NCBI GenBank assembly: GCA_916048095.2
Contig: OU696577.1
Coordinates: 10,346,907 to 10,410,906, forward strand
Reading direction: 5' to 3'
DNA: 64,000 bases
From: Sacculina carcini
Lineage: Eukaryota; Arthropoda; Thecostraca; Sacculinidae
Of the stretch, positions 10,883-23,214 are shown piece by piece. The notes below the pieces were generated by a model. The model worked only from the letters and a program-made list of their open reading frames with translations. It was not told where the DNA came from and ran no database searches. Positions within the stretch are counted from its first letter, which is position 1. Each line of letters begins with the position of its first letter. The position numbers and the translations under genes are program-made.

Positions 10883-11725
10883 ATGGCGTTGTTGGTGGTT
10901 ACATTGTGTGCTCTTATGCACGTTGCTCTCCTGCCCAGCGCGAGAACGTCCGATGTGGACCATGTTCTTCCCGCTGGTAACAGCACCAGCCAACAGTCTG
11001 GCAGTATTATCGGAGGAACTCGTGTAAAAAAGGGAGATTTTCCTTACCTCGCCAGGATTGAGACAATTAGTCCAATAGGAATAGGTTATTGTGGAGGCGC
11101 ATTGCTCAGTAGATATTACATATTGACGGCTGCACACTGTGTGTACCCTCGCACTGGCAACACATCTGTTCAGCTCGGATCTATTAAAAAAATTGGTGGT
11201 CGTCGACAACGTAGATATGGAGTCGCACAGGTGAACATACATCCTAACTACAGACAAGACGCCTATCCATATGACGTGGCTGTGCTCACTCTTGATCGGC
11301 CAGTGAATTACTCCAGACAAGTTCACCCTGCGCGACTTCCTACAGTCGAGCCAGGACATCGTCCAGATAGTGTTGGAACTATTTTCCAAATTCCTGGATA
11401 TGGACGGGCGCCTAACGGCAAATTACCTGAATATGCTCAAAACACAAGTCAGCAAGTAGTGGCTGATGATGAATGTTCTCAGAGAGACTCAGATTACAAG
11501 CCTGAGGTCAATTTGTGTGCAAGATGTGCGGAAACTTCAAATTGCGGAATAGCTCCAGGCGATTCAGGATCTCCAGCCACCATCACAACACATCATCGGA
11601 GACACACAGTTATTGGGGTCGCCAATTACGATTTTTTATCTTCAGGAGCTAGAGGTCCCCAGATTTAAACTAGAGTTGCGTCTGTGTTGTCGTTCATAAA
11701 GGGCGCTATGCGAACTGGTACGTAG
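10883..11725 (+). pseudogene. S1-family serine protease, type B copy 3, premature stop
   Basis: Type B protease with signal peptide, IIGG at 42, His85, Asp131 and Ser228 intact. The frame stops at 11666-11668 (TAA) where the sister copies have TAC for Tyr (QVYTR...). The remaining 19 codons up to TAG at 11723-11725 are still conserved in frame (TRVASVLSFIKGAM...). The loss removes the C-terminal helix that packs against the S1 fold, so the 261-residue product is probably inactive. The good preservation elsewhere indicates a recent change, an allele, or a sequencing error. AATAAA lies at 11768-11773. Confidence 0.8.
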
Positions 11726-12387
11726 TGTTTCAGTTTCTGTAATGCAGCCAATTAAATGTTAATATTCAATAAAACGCCTCAATGTCGCTGCACCGCTGAT
11801 ACATTGCGTTATTGGTATTTTCAGTAGAATGTATCTAGATTACTGCTTCACACTTTTGTTTCACTGTGTTTATAATATGCGAGCGACACTGGTGTTTTGA
11901 ATATGTTTTGACTATATGACACTTCAACAAATAATAATAAAATTCTGAGAAACTATTAATAAATTGCGAGCATTGTTCAGCTTACCTGTATCTTGTGTCG
12001 TTGTCGGTAATTTTTCTAGAGTGTTTAGATCAGGACCAAGGAAGTATTCCGCTATTTGGAGGTCCGCTGTTTGGAAGATGCACTGTAGTTACTGGGATGA
12101 TTTTATGTGTTGAGACGAGAAAGATAGCTCGCCCTTAGCTCAACGTTTTGTCAACTTCTTAACATTGCATTTGGTGAAACAATTGAATAGCTTGATCTAT
12201 TGGATTAATAGAACTGAATTTCTCAGCGCCGTCGTATAAAATGAAAAATGTTGAAGAGTAAGGAATCAAATGAAAAAATGTTTCCGAAGCACCTACAGCC
12301 TATATTATCCGAGTGTGTATGTCTGATTTGCTAAATTCGTGACTATATATACATACTATACATGGCAAAGCGAGCGTGTAAATGCAT
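11726..12387. other. 3' flank of B3
   Basis: The proximal 300 bases match the 3' flanks of the other type B genes and especially that of B5 (GCATTGTTCAGCTTACCT). No gene is seen further on. Confidence 0.5.
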
Positions 12388-12920
12388 GTAAGTAAGTAAG
12401 TAAGTAAGTAAGTGAATTGCCACAAAAAACATTAACAAGATAACAACATAAAACAAAGAAGCTAAATATTCCGGCGATAGTTCGTCGAGCTAAACAGCTC
12501 CTGGACGAACAGATTGTCTTATACATGTCAACATTACATGCAATTGTATCAATACAGTTTGATTAACTCTGATATGATAATATAACAATTTAATCAGTTC
12601 ACTCAATGAAAGTGTATACTATGAATGACATCATCGACACTTGTGAGTAGACACGTGGAAGCATGATAATATAAATAAGTACGAAACGTGCAACAAAATA
12701 CGCATACTCAGCGGTGTTCACATTCGGACACATTTGTTATATTGTTGCTCAAGCAGGTGTTTTTTATTCTATTCATATACACATTCTTGTCGACTACGTT
12801 CAGAAGTTGCTTAAGATTGATGGGAAGTTCATTGGATGAATTTAGAGCCGAACATATTACACTGTGTTTAAAGAGTTGTTCTAAAGGACGGACATTCAAA
12901 GTTTAAGCGATGACTTCTTG
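12388..12920 (-). mobile_element. LINE 3'-end fragment with (TTAC)n tail
   Basis: On the minus strand 12899-12708 encodes a stretch resembling the C-terminal end of non-LTR reverse transcriptases (RPLEQLFKHSVICSALN, then NELPINLKQLLN). It is followed by about 290 bases of 3' untranslated sequence that ends in a (TTAC)n tract at 12388-12412. Such short tandem tails are typical of CR1/L2-type elements. The fragment is strongly 5'-truncated. Confidence 0.55.
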
Positions 12921-13124
12921 TCGCGACTTCTTGTCGCGAAGATCTCCGATCTCCGATATAGTACTCCGATCATCAATTTAAGACAGTATTAATTATTTTC
13001 CCTTGAAAAATGACTTTATTTGAACACTTTATAAAAGAATAAACGCAATTTAATGCAAAATGTATGTAGGATATATGCAATGTAAAATACATGAACACTC
13101 TGAATACGGTTATAATTTACAAAG

Positions 13125-14506
13125 CCGCCAACTTATCAATGTTTGGCTCAAATGCCGTCAGAGAGAGAGACTTAAATCGACCTTTTTTCTAAATCGAGGC
13201 GATTCCGAGTTTTTGACAGCAGGTTCATTACCCGACTGAAGCCAGTCTCAACCAAATAAGACGTGGGGAAGGTAAGTAAATATAGCTTCACTACTTTCCA
13301 GAGTAGTGGATATTTATTGCATACGTCTTCATTCATCCACAGTTTCTGATGATCTCCACGCTTAAACCTTTGTTGAGCTGCTATGCCATTTTGAAGCTCA
13401 ATTACACTTTCTTGTATGCTGACGTCAACTTAGGAGGCATCAACAGTGAATGGGTAAACAAACCAGTGTGGCACATTCATCTGGAGTAGGTCGGAAAAGC
13501 GAGTTTCGATGTCATTATTCATCTGCTTCAGGTGATCAATATACACATATAGGTCCTCGTCGAGCAACTCAGCAGATATTTCCGTCAATGAAGAAAACTG
13601 TGCGAACTCTCGTCTTCCAACGTTCAACCAGTATAGCTTCAGTTTTCCTTTGAATGTCTCGATTGCCTGCCTGCACGAAAACATGGTGGATTAATCTCCT
13701 TGAAGCTCCTTGTTGAGAGTATTTAGTTTCCCAAATATGTCAGATAGGTAGAAAATATCACTCTTTGCAGCAACAAGTTTCCGTTCAAGTTCTGTTCCGC
13801 TCAAGAAACAGATTATACTGTCCCAAAGTGTTACAAAACGACGCAGGTAATTTGGAAAGCCACCTTACTTTGGTGTGCAACACATATCTTTCAAACGCAT
13901 CGTTGTTTTGCTCACATAGTTGCTGAAAGAGACGATCTTGCAGCGCATTACTTATTATCATGTTGACAGTATATATGATATAGCCAAGTGAGGCATGTAG
14001 ACGTCCTATTAAGTTTTTAGCAACCAGGTGCTGCCGGTGAACAACACAGTGCACACAAACGACATTGGGAACAGTATTTTTCAAGAAAGAATTGAACCCC
14101 CGGTACTTTCCTATCATCGAAGGTTGCATTGTGCAACAGACGGTGCGTCTGTTGCACAATGCTATTCAGTGGAATATTGCGCTTTTCCAAATAGGTCTCA
14201 TCTTTTCTGAAAATAGATTCGCCTTTGGTGTCAGTTTCCCCTGCAGTTTCGAGACTAATTGGTTTTCAACGTCAGCAGCCATCTCATCAATACGATATGA
14301 TACCGAGGAGTTACTCAGAGGAATAACACTCGTTACGTCTTGCGGGCTTTTGTTCATAACTGTTGAAAGCACTACATCTACTGCCGGCATGATCAGAGAT
14401 TCGCCGATAATATGAGGCTTTCCTGCTTTTGCAATAACATTCGCTATTTTGTAATTATCTCATGGCCTCCGGGGGGGGGACATACGGCCCACGTTGAGAA
14501 CTACTG
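13125..14506 (-). mobile_element. Decayed hAT transposon (ZBED5-like transposase)
   Basis: Minus-strand frames give, in order, IPLSNSSVSYRIDEMAADVE (about 14,300), the RNase-H-fold core NTVPNVVCVHCVVHRQHLVAKN and VLHTKVRWLSK (13,790-14,100), and the dimerisation region YLVETGFSRVMNLLSK (about 13,200). This is the order in vertebrate ZBED5-type hAT transposases. The N-terminal BED finger is missing because the element terminus (CAGTAGTTCTCAACGTGGGC at 14506 on the minus strand) comes directly before the core. Several frame breaks and stops interrupt it, so it is inactive. I could not find the other terminus. Confidence 0.75.
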
Positions 14507-15100
14507 GTCTAGGGTGTCAAATGCTTTACTTATATCTGAAAAAGGTCCCAGTGCGTAGTATTTACTTTCTGGATATTGTATTTACTAACTTTCATGTATG
14601 TTTGTAAGTGTATATCAGTATGGTGTGATATCCTATGAGAGAAGCAGTACAATCTAAATTCCATGATAACACTATCATAAAATGATGAGCAACAAACACA
14701 CATGCATACACATTCAAACACACACACACAAACATACGGCGAGATAACGCACCCAGCTAGTATGATTGCGGTCAACCCTTAATTTCATCAATGTAAACAC
14801 TAGGCTTAATCACCTGCGCTTATTCACCTGTATCATACACGGCCTGCACATTATCACACATACTCACATATTCATTCTGACACTCACTTATTCATATATG
14901 CGGCTGTGGCTCTGTTCACTGACTTATATGGCGAAAACGCCGCTAGTTGATGTGTATAATCATCGCCCTTCTGTCAGTAGATGACGAGCGATTGGTCAAT
15001 CTCAGTGGTTTATGGATGCAAATGAATGACTGTGGATTACTCATGCTTATACTAATAATTTTGCCATATTTTTATTTAAGATTTTTATTCAGCTTCAAAG

Positions 15101-15107
15101 TATAAAA
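15101..15107 (+). promoter_or_regulatory. TATA box of protease A2
   Basis: TATAAAA, 37 bp before the ATG at 15145. Confidence 0.65.
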
Positions 15108-15144
15108 TGCAGTTGTGTTGAACATATCATCACATAATAAGAGT

Positions 15145-15990
15145 ATGGCGTTGTTGGTGGTTACATTGTGTGCTCTTCTGCACGTTGCTCTCGTGACCAG
15201 CGCGAGAACGTCCGATGTGGACCATGTTCTTCCCCCTGGCAACAGCACCAGCCAACAGGCTGGCAGTATTATAGGAGGAAGACCTGTGGAACTGGGCGAA
15301 TTACCCCACCTCGCCAGTATTCTGACAGTCATTAAAGGACGCACGAAGCTATGCGCAGGCGCATTGATCGGGGGTTTCAACGTATTGACGGCCGCGCACT
15401 GTGTGTACCATCGTACTGGCAACATATCTGTTCAGCTCGGATCTGTTCGATTAAGCGGTGGAAGTCCTGATCTTAGATATCAAGTCAAACAAATTAACAT
15501 ACATCCCTACTTCAGACCGGACTCCATGCCATATGACGTGGCTGTGCTCACTCTTGATCGACGAGTGAAATACTCCGAAAATGTTTCGCCCGCACTACTT
15601 CCTATAGACGATCTGTCACTTCATATAGATCCTGTTGGAAAAGTATTCAACATTGCTGGTTTTGGAGCAATGCTTAACGGCCAAATTCCCGATACCGCAC
15701 ACGTGATAAGTCAGCAAACAATTGCCCATGACCGGTGTTCCCAGCGACTTTCGGCCGGAGAGTACTTGCGAGAAGTCAATTTGTGTGCACAATGTATCCC
15801 CGAAGATAATTGTGGAGTATTTGGAGGAGATTCAGGCGCTGTTGGTACCGTACCATTGAGTGAAGGACACACACTTTTTGCGATTGCCAACTATATTTTC
15901 GGAGAGCCCGGACCTGAAAATCCTCAAGTCTTCACGAGTGTCCCGGCTGTTTTGTCGTACATACGGGGTGCCATGGTGGAATCTACGTAG
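15145..15990 (+). CDS. Secreted S1-family serine protease, type A copy 2
   Basis: Twin of the gene at 796-1641: 281 residues with one amino-acid difference that I can see (CIPEDNC for CIPNDNC). Signal peptide, IIGG at 42, His85, Asp131 and Ser230 are all present. The type A pair differs from type B by GDSGAV at the active site, by the shorter segment between the last strand and C-terminal helix (GEPGPENPQ), and by a CAQC rather than CARC pair. It heads the second block of the cluster, followed by B4 and B5, just as A1 heads the first block. Likely an intact gene; function of the pair is unknown. Confidence 0.9.
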   Translation: MALLVVTLCALLHVALVTSARTSDVDHVLPPGNSTSQQAGSIIGGRPVELGELPHLASILTVIKGRTKLCAGALIGGFNVLTAAHCVYHRTGNISVQLGSVRLSGGSPDLRYQVKQINIHPYFRPDSMPYDVAVLTLDRRVKYSENVSPALLPIDDLSLHIDPVGKVFNIAGFGAMLNGQIPDTAHVISQQTIAHDRCSQRLSAGEYLREVNLCAQCIPEDNCGVFGGDSGAVGTVPLSEGHTLFAIANYIFGEPGPENPQVFTSVPAVLSYIRGAMVEST

Positions 15991-17110
15991 TGTTTCACCT
16001 ACTATAAAACGACACTCAATTTTATTGTTGAACTAAACGCTTCAATCTTGCTGCCTTTATATTGTTTTCTCTAATTGATACTCCAAATTTTGTTTATCTA
16101 GCTTACAAATTATTTGCTTCATGCCTTTCTATTGTTTTTGCAATGCGAGTGACGCTGGTATTTTGAATGAGGTGCGATTTCGGCAAATATAAACATCCTC
16201 TTATAAGATATTGTTTCAATTTTCAGCAGAAACTTCCAGTTGTGTATAATTGAAGCCAATGTTTTGTAGCTATTCAGGGAACTGCACAGCTTATCGCCGT
16301 GTTTGTAACTATGTCAGGGCGGATGCAGTTGATATCGACCTAATATCAAATATCACGTTTTCCATCATCGCACATCACCGTTTCTATCACCGCACAACTT
16401 GTGACAAATAGACAATATTGTGCTTCTGTAGAGCGGCACTATGTCCATTCTGGGTTGCTTCAAGGCAGTGTGCTAGGCACCTTTGATATATATCAACGTT
16501 ATGTATTAACTTTGAATATATTCAACGTTTATACATAAGAGTGAGTCAATATATTTATATATATATATAAGAGTTTTCCGATGATACAACGCGACACACT
16601 TGTCAATACCCATATTGTGTCCTGGTAGGGTGGAGTAACAGCAGTGGAATATCTATCGACGTCGTATTTGGTGGCCTCCCAAAAAGTCGTATCACGACAA
16701 AACTCCTCCACCTTCGTAATCCGTACATGTGTGCGTGTGTTTGCAGTTATCATACCTTAAAAATTCACTTATATTTCTCTGAAATGATCAATTTGGTGTT
16801 CCCCAAAAGCGCGGCTTCTAAACACTTCATCCCAATATAGGTCCTCCATTTTCAATATATACCAATATTTTGGTTGAATAGTCAGACAATGTGGTAACTT
16901 TATATCCGTCTATTTATGTCAATTAACTTGACAAAGTGATTCTTAAGATGTGTGTGTTGCATTATTCATTGTTGGTTTTGTTGCATGTGTGTGATTAATT
17001 AGTTTTTCTTACGCTCAATTGATGTTTAATAAAGTCCTACGCTGTAATTTGTCTATTCGGACTCACTACGAAAAGCAGGAAAAAGTACATGCAAGCCAAA
17101 TAAAACTTCA
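15991..17110. other. Spacer between A2 and the Gypsy insertion
   Basis: Up to 16465 it is the duplicate of 1642-2110. From 16,470 to 16,755 the sequence is private. From 16,760 it is the paralogue of 3170-3520. No gene is seen. Confidence 0.6.
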
Positions 17111-17115
17111 CTGGG

Positions 17116-17313
17116 TGAAACGTATCAAGATTAGAATGATCGAGTGATTATAATTAGAATGATACAAGGCATACTAGAATGATTATATTGACGCTTAACT
17201 ACACAAAGAACAACTCCACAACATCACACAAGCGGAAACGTAACAGTTCAATAGTCACACGAGCGCAACTATACCACACTATTGCTCAACCAATACAAAT
17301 GAAATATACCACA
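17116..17313 (-). repeat. 3' LTR of the Gypsy element
   Basis: 198 bp, TG...CA ends, nearly identical to 20834-21031. On the minus strand it follows a purine-rich tract. Confidence 0.9.
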
Positions 17314-20300
17314 ATCTCCCCATCCAATTTCAATATAGCAGCACAAAAAAACATTCATTCATTCATAAAACATTCATTCATTCATTCATCGCGATAACGA
17401 GCTGGTGGTCTCCTAACTCGACTCGACCGTCTCAGCTGAACTACTGGAGATGGAGCTGGGTCAGCGACTTCACACTGTACCTCGCATGGAGGAGTTTCGA
17501 CATTTGTTTGCTGAGTGGGCTCATTGACTTCACCCACCTGACTACTGTTATCACCTGCCAATCTCTCAAGGTTGGGCTGATCTTCCGGACATGGAGCGAG
17601 ATCTCTAGTGGACACAGTTGTTTCTCGACCTCCTTTGAACCTCACATAAGCATATTTGTCATTTGCTTCCAGTAGTTCAACCTGATCCACAGACTCATCA
17701 TACTTCGAATGCTTATTGTGATTTTTCAAGTACACACGTTTAGCTTCAGTTAGCCACGATGGAATAGATGGGCCCACACTAGATCTACGCGTAAACGAAA
17801 ACATTCTCTCGTGAGGTGTACAATTTGTTGACACGCACAATAAGGACCGAATAGAATGAAGAGCATCGCACATAACATCTTGCCAGTTGCTAATGTCCAA
17901 CCCCTTAGATTGAGTGGCCAACACAAGACTTTTCCAAATCGTATCGTTGTACTTTTCGCATTGTCCATTCCCTTGCGGATGAAAAGCTGTAGAACGGCTA
18001 GTAGCCACCCCACGCGATGATAGGAAATATTTTAATTCACTGGACATGAATGCTGATCCCCTATCGGAATGAATGAATGCGGGTAATCCGAAAATCGAAA
18101 ATAGATGGCCCAAACAAGCAATGACAGTTTTCGCACTAGTGTCGGCACATGGATAAATGAATGGAAAACGAGAAAACTCGTCAACTATTGTTAAAAAGAA
18201 CCTATTCCTATTAGCAGAGGGCAATGGACCTTTGAAATCGAGGCTTAATCTTTCAAAGGGCTGCGTAGCTTTGATTAAATGATACTGTGAAACCGGTCTA
18301 TGAAACCTCGGCTTGCAACGAGCACACACAGGACATGAACGAATCACTGCTTTTACATCCTCAATCGAACACGCAATATTTTTTACTCTGAGAAAATGAT
18401 ACATTCTAGTTATTCCAGGGTGGCAAAGATCAGTGTGAATTTTTCCCAGATCAGACTGAGTGATAGCAGAACAGTACTTACGAGAAAGCGCGTCTGCAGA
18501 AGCGTTATCCCGTCCCGGGCGATACACGATGTCATAGCCGAAGTTTGAGAGCTCAAGTCGCCAACGGAGAATCTTAAGATTCTTGATCCTAGAATTCTGC
18601 GTCTGGTTGAACATAAAAGATACCGCCTGCTGATCTGTGACGAGTGAAAATCTTCTGCCACAAAGATAATGCCGCCATCGCTTCACGGCTTCGACTATGG
18701 CCAGCGCCTCCTTCTCCACCGAAGACCAATGATATTCTGACTTTGATAACGTTCTAGAATAAAAGGCAACAGGACGGTTGTTTTGACTGAGAGTGGCAGC
18801 GACTGCTCCATCGGATGCATCCGTTTCTACAACAAACGGAACACCGGGCTCGATGGCCTGTAGCGCTGCCTCCGCTATCACATCCTTGAGATTCTCAAAG
18901 GCCGTAACTGCTGACTCACTAAGCGGGAACTCAGAATTTATCAGTGGCTTTATTTTCTCAGCAAAACAGGGAATCCATTTAGAGTAGTATGAGAATAATC
19001 CCACAGTTCGCAACAAGGTCTTTCGATTACGCGGTAACGGCATATCCTTCAACGGCTGCAGTCTAGATGGGTCTGGTCGAACAAAACCACCCGATACGAG
19101 GTAACCAAGAACTTTGATTTCTTTCACAGCTACTTGACATTCGTCATGATTGAACGTCAGTCCAACTTTTTCTGCCGCCTTTATGAATCTTTCATAGTTT
19201 TCATCGTGCTCTTCTCGAGTGGCTCCACCTATTGTGATATCATCCAAGTAAGCAATAGTGCCGCGTAGCTCATGTTCGCGAATGAAATCATCAATGAATC
19301 TTTGGAAGCACGCCACACCATTGGTAACTCCGAAGGGAATTCGTCGAAACTGATACAGTTGATTTCCTGACTGAAAGGCTGTGAGAGGCTTATCACTATC
19401 GGCAATCGGCACCTGATGATAGGCACTTTTTAAGTCAATCATGCTGAAGAATCGATACTGGGCGATGTTTTCCACAGTCTCCTCAATGTTTGGAAGAGGG
19501 TACGCGTCGGGTAGAGTGAATTTATTCACTGTTTGGGAGTAGTCGATCACCATCCTCTTTTTTCCTTGGTCACTGCAGATGACGACTACCTGAGCTCGCC
19601 AGGGCGATACAGACGGCTCTATAATCCCTTCTTTCAGCAAGCGGTCAGTCTCGGACTTGATGAAAGCTCTTTCCTCCATGGTGTACCGACGAGATTTTGT
19701 CGCAATTGGCCGTACGTGATTTCCCAAATTGAAGAGGGGCGGCGCCTGCGAGAGTTTCACCGCTGACAGACCACATACTAGTGGTGGCAAATCTCCTCCG
19801 AACTGGATTTCTGTAGATTTATGTCGTCTCAAAAAATCGTGCCCCATTATTATGTCTGAACAGAGTTTAGGCATCACCAATAGTTCCACATCGTTGTACA
19901 TTTTCCCTTGGACAAGTAGATTCACTACACATTTTCTTTCTATTTTTGAAGTCAGCGACATAGACGCCATGGACACTCTTTCTTGGCATGGTGTTGTTTT
20001 AACTCTGAGTCTTGAGACAACTGATTGAGAAATGTAACTCACAGAGCTCCCGGTATCCACTAATGCATCCAGCTGATGATGTTCATTCAACCATACATAC
20101 ATAGTAGACTTCCTCAGATCACTGGGCACGGCTGCTGAAGATTTTGTCGCTGCCAGACTGTGCACTGTCGCTGACGCAGTTGATTTTTGTCCTCGACACA
20201 TCTTGGCATAATGTCCTGTCTTTTGGCATTGGCGACAGACTACGTTGCGGGCTGGACAATATCGCCGACTATGACGCTCACCTCCACAGAACCAGCAGGA

Positions 20301-20833
20301 CTGAACTTTACGATCCGGCGGCGCACGATCGGCTCTTCGGGCGGCCGCAACGACTTCTTCACTGAATTCCTCTTGCTCAGCAGACTGCTGTTTCGATCGC
20401 TCATCTCGGACTTCCTGCAGCGCCGCGACAGAAAGCGGCATCGACTGAAGCTGACCACAGTTGATTTTCGCCAACTCAAGAGATCTAGCCAGACGGACTG
20501 CTTTCTCCAGATCTAGATCCGACGTTTCCAACAGGCGCTGTCTGATTTCGTCTGACGAGAATCCCCTGATGAAAGCGTCTCGAATGTACTCGCTCCGATA
20601 TGTATTGCTGTCAACAGAGATGAATCCACAGTCTTTGGCCAGTTCTCTCAGTGTTTGTATATACTGGTCCACACTTTCATTGGACGTCTGTCTGCGCGCG
20701 GCCAACTGATGCCTCGAAAACACAACATTCTTCGGTTTCACATATAATGACTGAAGCTCATCGATGGCCGCTTTGAATGTGCTACACTCTGCTATGAACC
20801 GGAACACTTCAGGACTAAACGTTAATAGTTAAT

Positions 20834-21031
20834 TGAAACGTATCAAGATTAGAATGATCGAGTGATTATAATTAGAATGATACAAGGAATACTAGAATGA
20901 TTATATTGACGCTTAACTACACAAAGAACAACTCCACAACATCACACAAGCGGAAACGTAACAGTTCAATAGTCACACGAGCGCAACTATACCACACTAT
21001 TGCTCAACCAATACAAATGAAATATACCACA
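20834..21031 (-). repeat. 5' LTR of the Gypsy element
   Basis: 198 bp, same sequence as the other LTR except for about one base. Confidence 0.9.
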
Positions 21032-21036
21032 CTGGG

Positions 21037-22048
21037 AATATAAATAAATCAATATATTAGGAATGCGGCAAATTCGGAACATCAGATGGAACAGTTGGAT
21101 TGCTCCTGCGGTAGGGATACCAACACGCACGCAGCGGTACCGCCGTACCCGCCGCGTGTCGTAAGAGCAAACTAACAGCGAACTCCCTGCATCTTCTGCC
21201 ATATCCAAGGGAGACCGATAATCTAGCAGGGCTGACTTCCCAATGGATTTCAGCAACTGTTTCCTGTACTGTCCTCTCATCGGAAATACAACATTGAGCT
21301 GGATATATGATAACTGAAGCACCAGATTTCAGCTTGCATAACACCATTCACGATCGACTAAATAGACAAAACACGTGTATAAACTTGATAATTATCAGGT
21401 GCAGGAGTTGCAAATACAAAATCAACAACTCCAATAACTGTGTGTCTTCGATGACGCCTTATGATGATGGCTGGAGAATCTTTCTGGCTGAATCGCCAGA
21501 GAATACTCCTCAATTAGTGCCTGTAGCACAATATGCACACAAATTGAGCTTTGGCAAGTAATGTCTCCCTGGCCGCCGAAAACACTGATCAAGTGCAATT
21601 GTTCGTTAACGTGTCTTCCTTGCATGACCGGGAAAACTGCGATTAATCATTGTGCCAAAACCAGTACTCTCAAAAAACAGCTTCAACAGAATCTGGACAA
21701 AATCCCGGCTGGTCTGTGAAAAGAGGAGGTTGAACTGTGCATCATACATGGTCCACACACTCTGACACATATTTTCATTATAACACATACACACATTCAT
21801 TATTACACACTGGTACAACCATTGTGACACATAATTATATATTCATGTGTGCGACCAGAATCAACTCAATTATTGATATCAAGAAAGCGTCGCGAGTTGA
21901 TTTCTTCAAGTAACCCATTTCACTGAATGACAAGTGATCGACTCATCTCAATGATTTCTCTATGTAAATGATAGTGTGCAGATGACTGATCTTAATGATG
22001 TATCGATAAATTGAATTTTTATTTAAGTTTTTTATTCAAGCTTCAAAG
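21037..22048. other. Spacer upstream of protease B4
   Basis: Paralogue of 3525-4533, resuming directly after the target duplication of the Gypsy element. No gene is seen. Confidence 0.7.
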
Positions 22049-22055
22049 TATAAAA
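22049..22055 (+). promoter_or_regulatory. TATA box of protease B4
   Basis: TATAAAA, 37 bp before the ATG at 22093. Confidence 0.65.
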
Positions 22056-22092
22056 TGCAGTTGTGTTGAACGTATCATCATATAATGAGAGT

Positions 22093-22944
22093 ATGGCGTT
22101 GTTGGTGGTTACATTGTGTGCTCTTCTGCACGTTGCTCTCCTGCCCAGCGCGAGAACGTCCGATGTGGACCATGTTCTTCCCGCTGGCAACAGCACCAAC
22201 CAACAGTCTGGCAGTATTATCGGAGGAACTCGTGTAAAAAAGGGAGAATTTCCCTACCTCGCCAGAATTGAGGCAATACTTCCGATGCGAATACGTCTTT
22301 GTGGAGGTGCATTGATCGGGAGATATCACGTATTAACGGCTGCACACTGTGTGTACGCTCACAGATATGTTGCTGGCGACGTATATGTTCAGCTCGGATC
22401 TATTGAAAAAAGAGGTGGTCGTCCTCAACGGAGATATCGGGTCGCACACGTGAACATACATCCTAACTACAGACGTAACGCCCATCCATATGACGTGGCT
22501 GTGCTCACTCTTGATCGGCGAGTGAAATACTCCAGACAAGTTCACCCTGCACGACTTCCTACAGACCAGCCAGGACATAGTCCAGATAGTGTTGGAGCTA
22601 TTTTTCAAATTCCTGGGTATGGACGGGCGCCTAACGGCATCTTACCTGTATATGCTCAAAACACAAGTCAGCAAGTAGTGGTTGATGATGAGTGTTCTCA
22701 GAAAAACTCAGTTTACAAGCCAGAGGTCAATTTGTGTGCAAGATGTGCGGAAAGTTCCAATTGCGGAATGGCTCACGGCGATTCAGGATCTCCAGCCATC
22801 ATCAAAACACATCACCGAAGACACACAGTTATTGGAGTCGCCAATTACGGATTTGTACGTCTAGGAGCTAGAGGTCCCCAGGTTTACACTAAAGTTGCAT
22901 CTGTTTTGTCGTTCATAAAGGGTGCTATGCAAGAAAGTACGTAG
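22093..22944 (+). CDS. Secreted S1-family serine protease, type B copy 4
   Basis: Predicted secreted protease of 283 residues with IIGG at 42, His85, Asp134 and Ser231. The loop after the His strand has a private insertion (AHRYVAGDVYVQ). Just before the active Ser it reads NCGMAHGDSGSP, with His in place of the Pro found in the other type B copies. Its spacer and early part resemble B1, but the stretch GYGRAPNG...YAQNTSQQVV matches B3, so the gene looks like a mosaic formed by gene conversion. AATAAA lies at 22987-22992. The triad is complete and the frame is open. Confidence 0.9.
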   Translation: MALLVVTLCALLHVALLPSARTSDVDHVLPAGNSTNQQSGSIIGGTRVKKGEFPYLARIEAILPMRIRLCGGALIGRYHVLTAAHCVYAHRYVAGDVYVQLGSIEKRGGRPQRRYRVAHVNIHPNYRRNAHPYDVAVLTLDRRVKYSRQVHPARLPTDQPGHSPDSVGAIFQIPGYGRAPNGILPVYAQNTSQQVVVDDECSQKNSVYKPEVNLCARCAESSNCGMAHGDSGSPAIIKTHHRRHTVIGVANYGFVRLGARGPQVYTKVASVLSFIKGAMQEST

Positions 22945-23214
22945 TGTTTCAGTTTCTGTAATGCATTCAATTCAATGTTCATGTTCAATAAAACAATTCA
23001 ATTTCGCTGAGCTGCTGATACATTGTGTTATTGGTATTTTCAGTTAACTTTTATCTAGCTCACTGATTCATGCTTTTGTTTCACTGTGTTTATAATATGC
23101 GAACGGCAATGGTATTTTGAATATGTTTGACTATATGACACTTTAACAATAAAAAATTCTAAGAACATATTAATGAATTTCGAGAATTCCGCAATTCCTC
23201 CATGGTGTGTCGTT
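22945..23214. other. 3' flank of B4 up to the LINE insertion
   Basis: Matches the 3' flanks of B2 and B3 up to GTGTCGT, where the LINE begins. Confidence 0.7.

Larger units (their letters stand above)
14347..16465. repeat. Segmental duplication of window start (1-2110)
   Basis: Over about 2.1 kb this region and the window start differ only at scattered bases. The pair includes the hAT end and the complete type A protease gene. The high identity in spacer as well as gene shows a recent duplication or conversion. Confidence 0.9.
17116..21031 (-). mobile_element. Ty3/Gypsy LTR retrotransposon
   Basis: Element of about 3.9 kb on the minus strand with two 198-bp LTRs (TG...CA) flanked by the 5-bp target duplication CTGGG at 17111-17115 and 21032-21036. 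A long frame (17382-20807) carries, in order, two CCHC zinc knuckles, an aspartic protease (DTGSS), reverse transcriptase (YLDD), RNase H and an integrase with HHCC and DDE regions, the order typical of Ty3/Gypsy. A purine-rich tract lies next to the 3' LTR. The LTRs differ at about one position, so the insertion is recent. It looks largely whole, with perhaps one break. It sits in a spacer whose paralogue at 3523 is empty. Confidence 0.93.

Noticed and set aside
17750-18013. Separate small genes on both strands within 17,400-20,800
   Set aside because: All lie inside the Gypsy element as alternative frames of its coding region.
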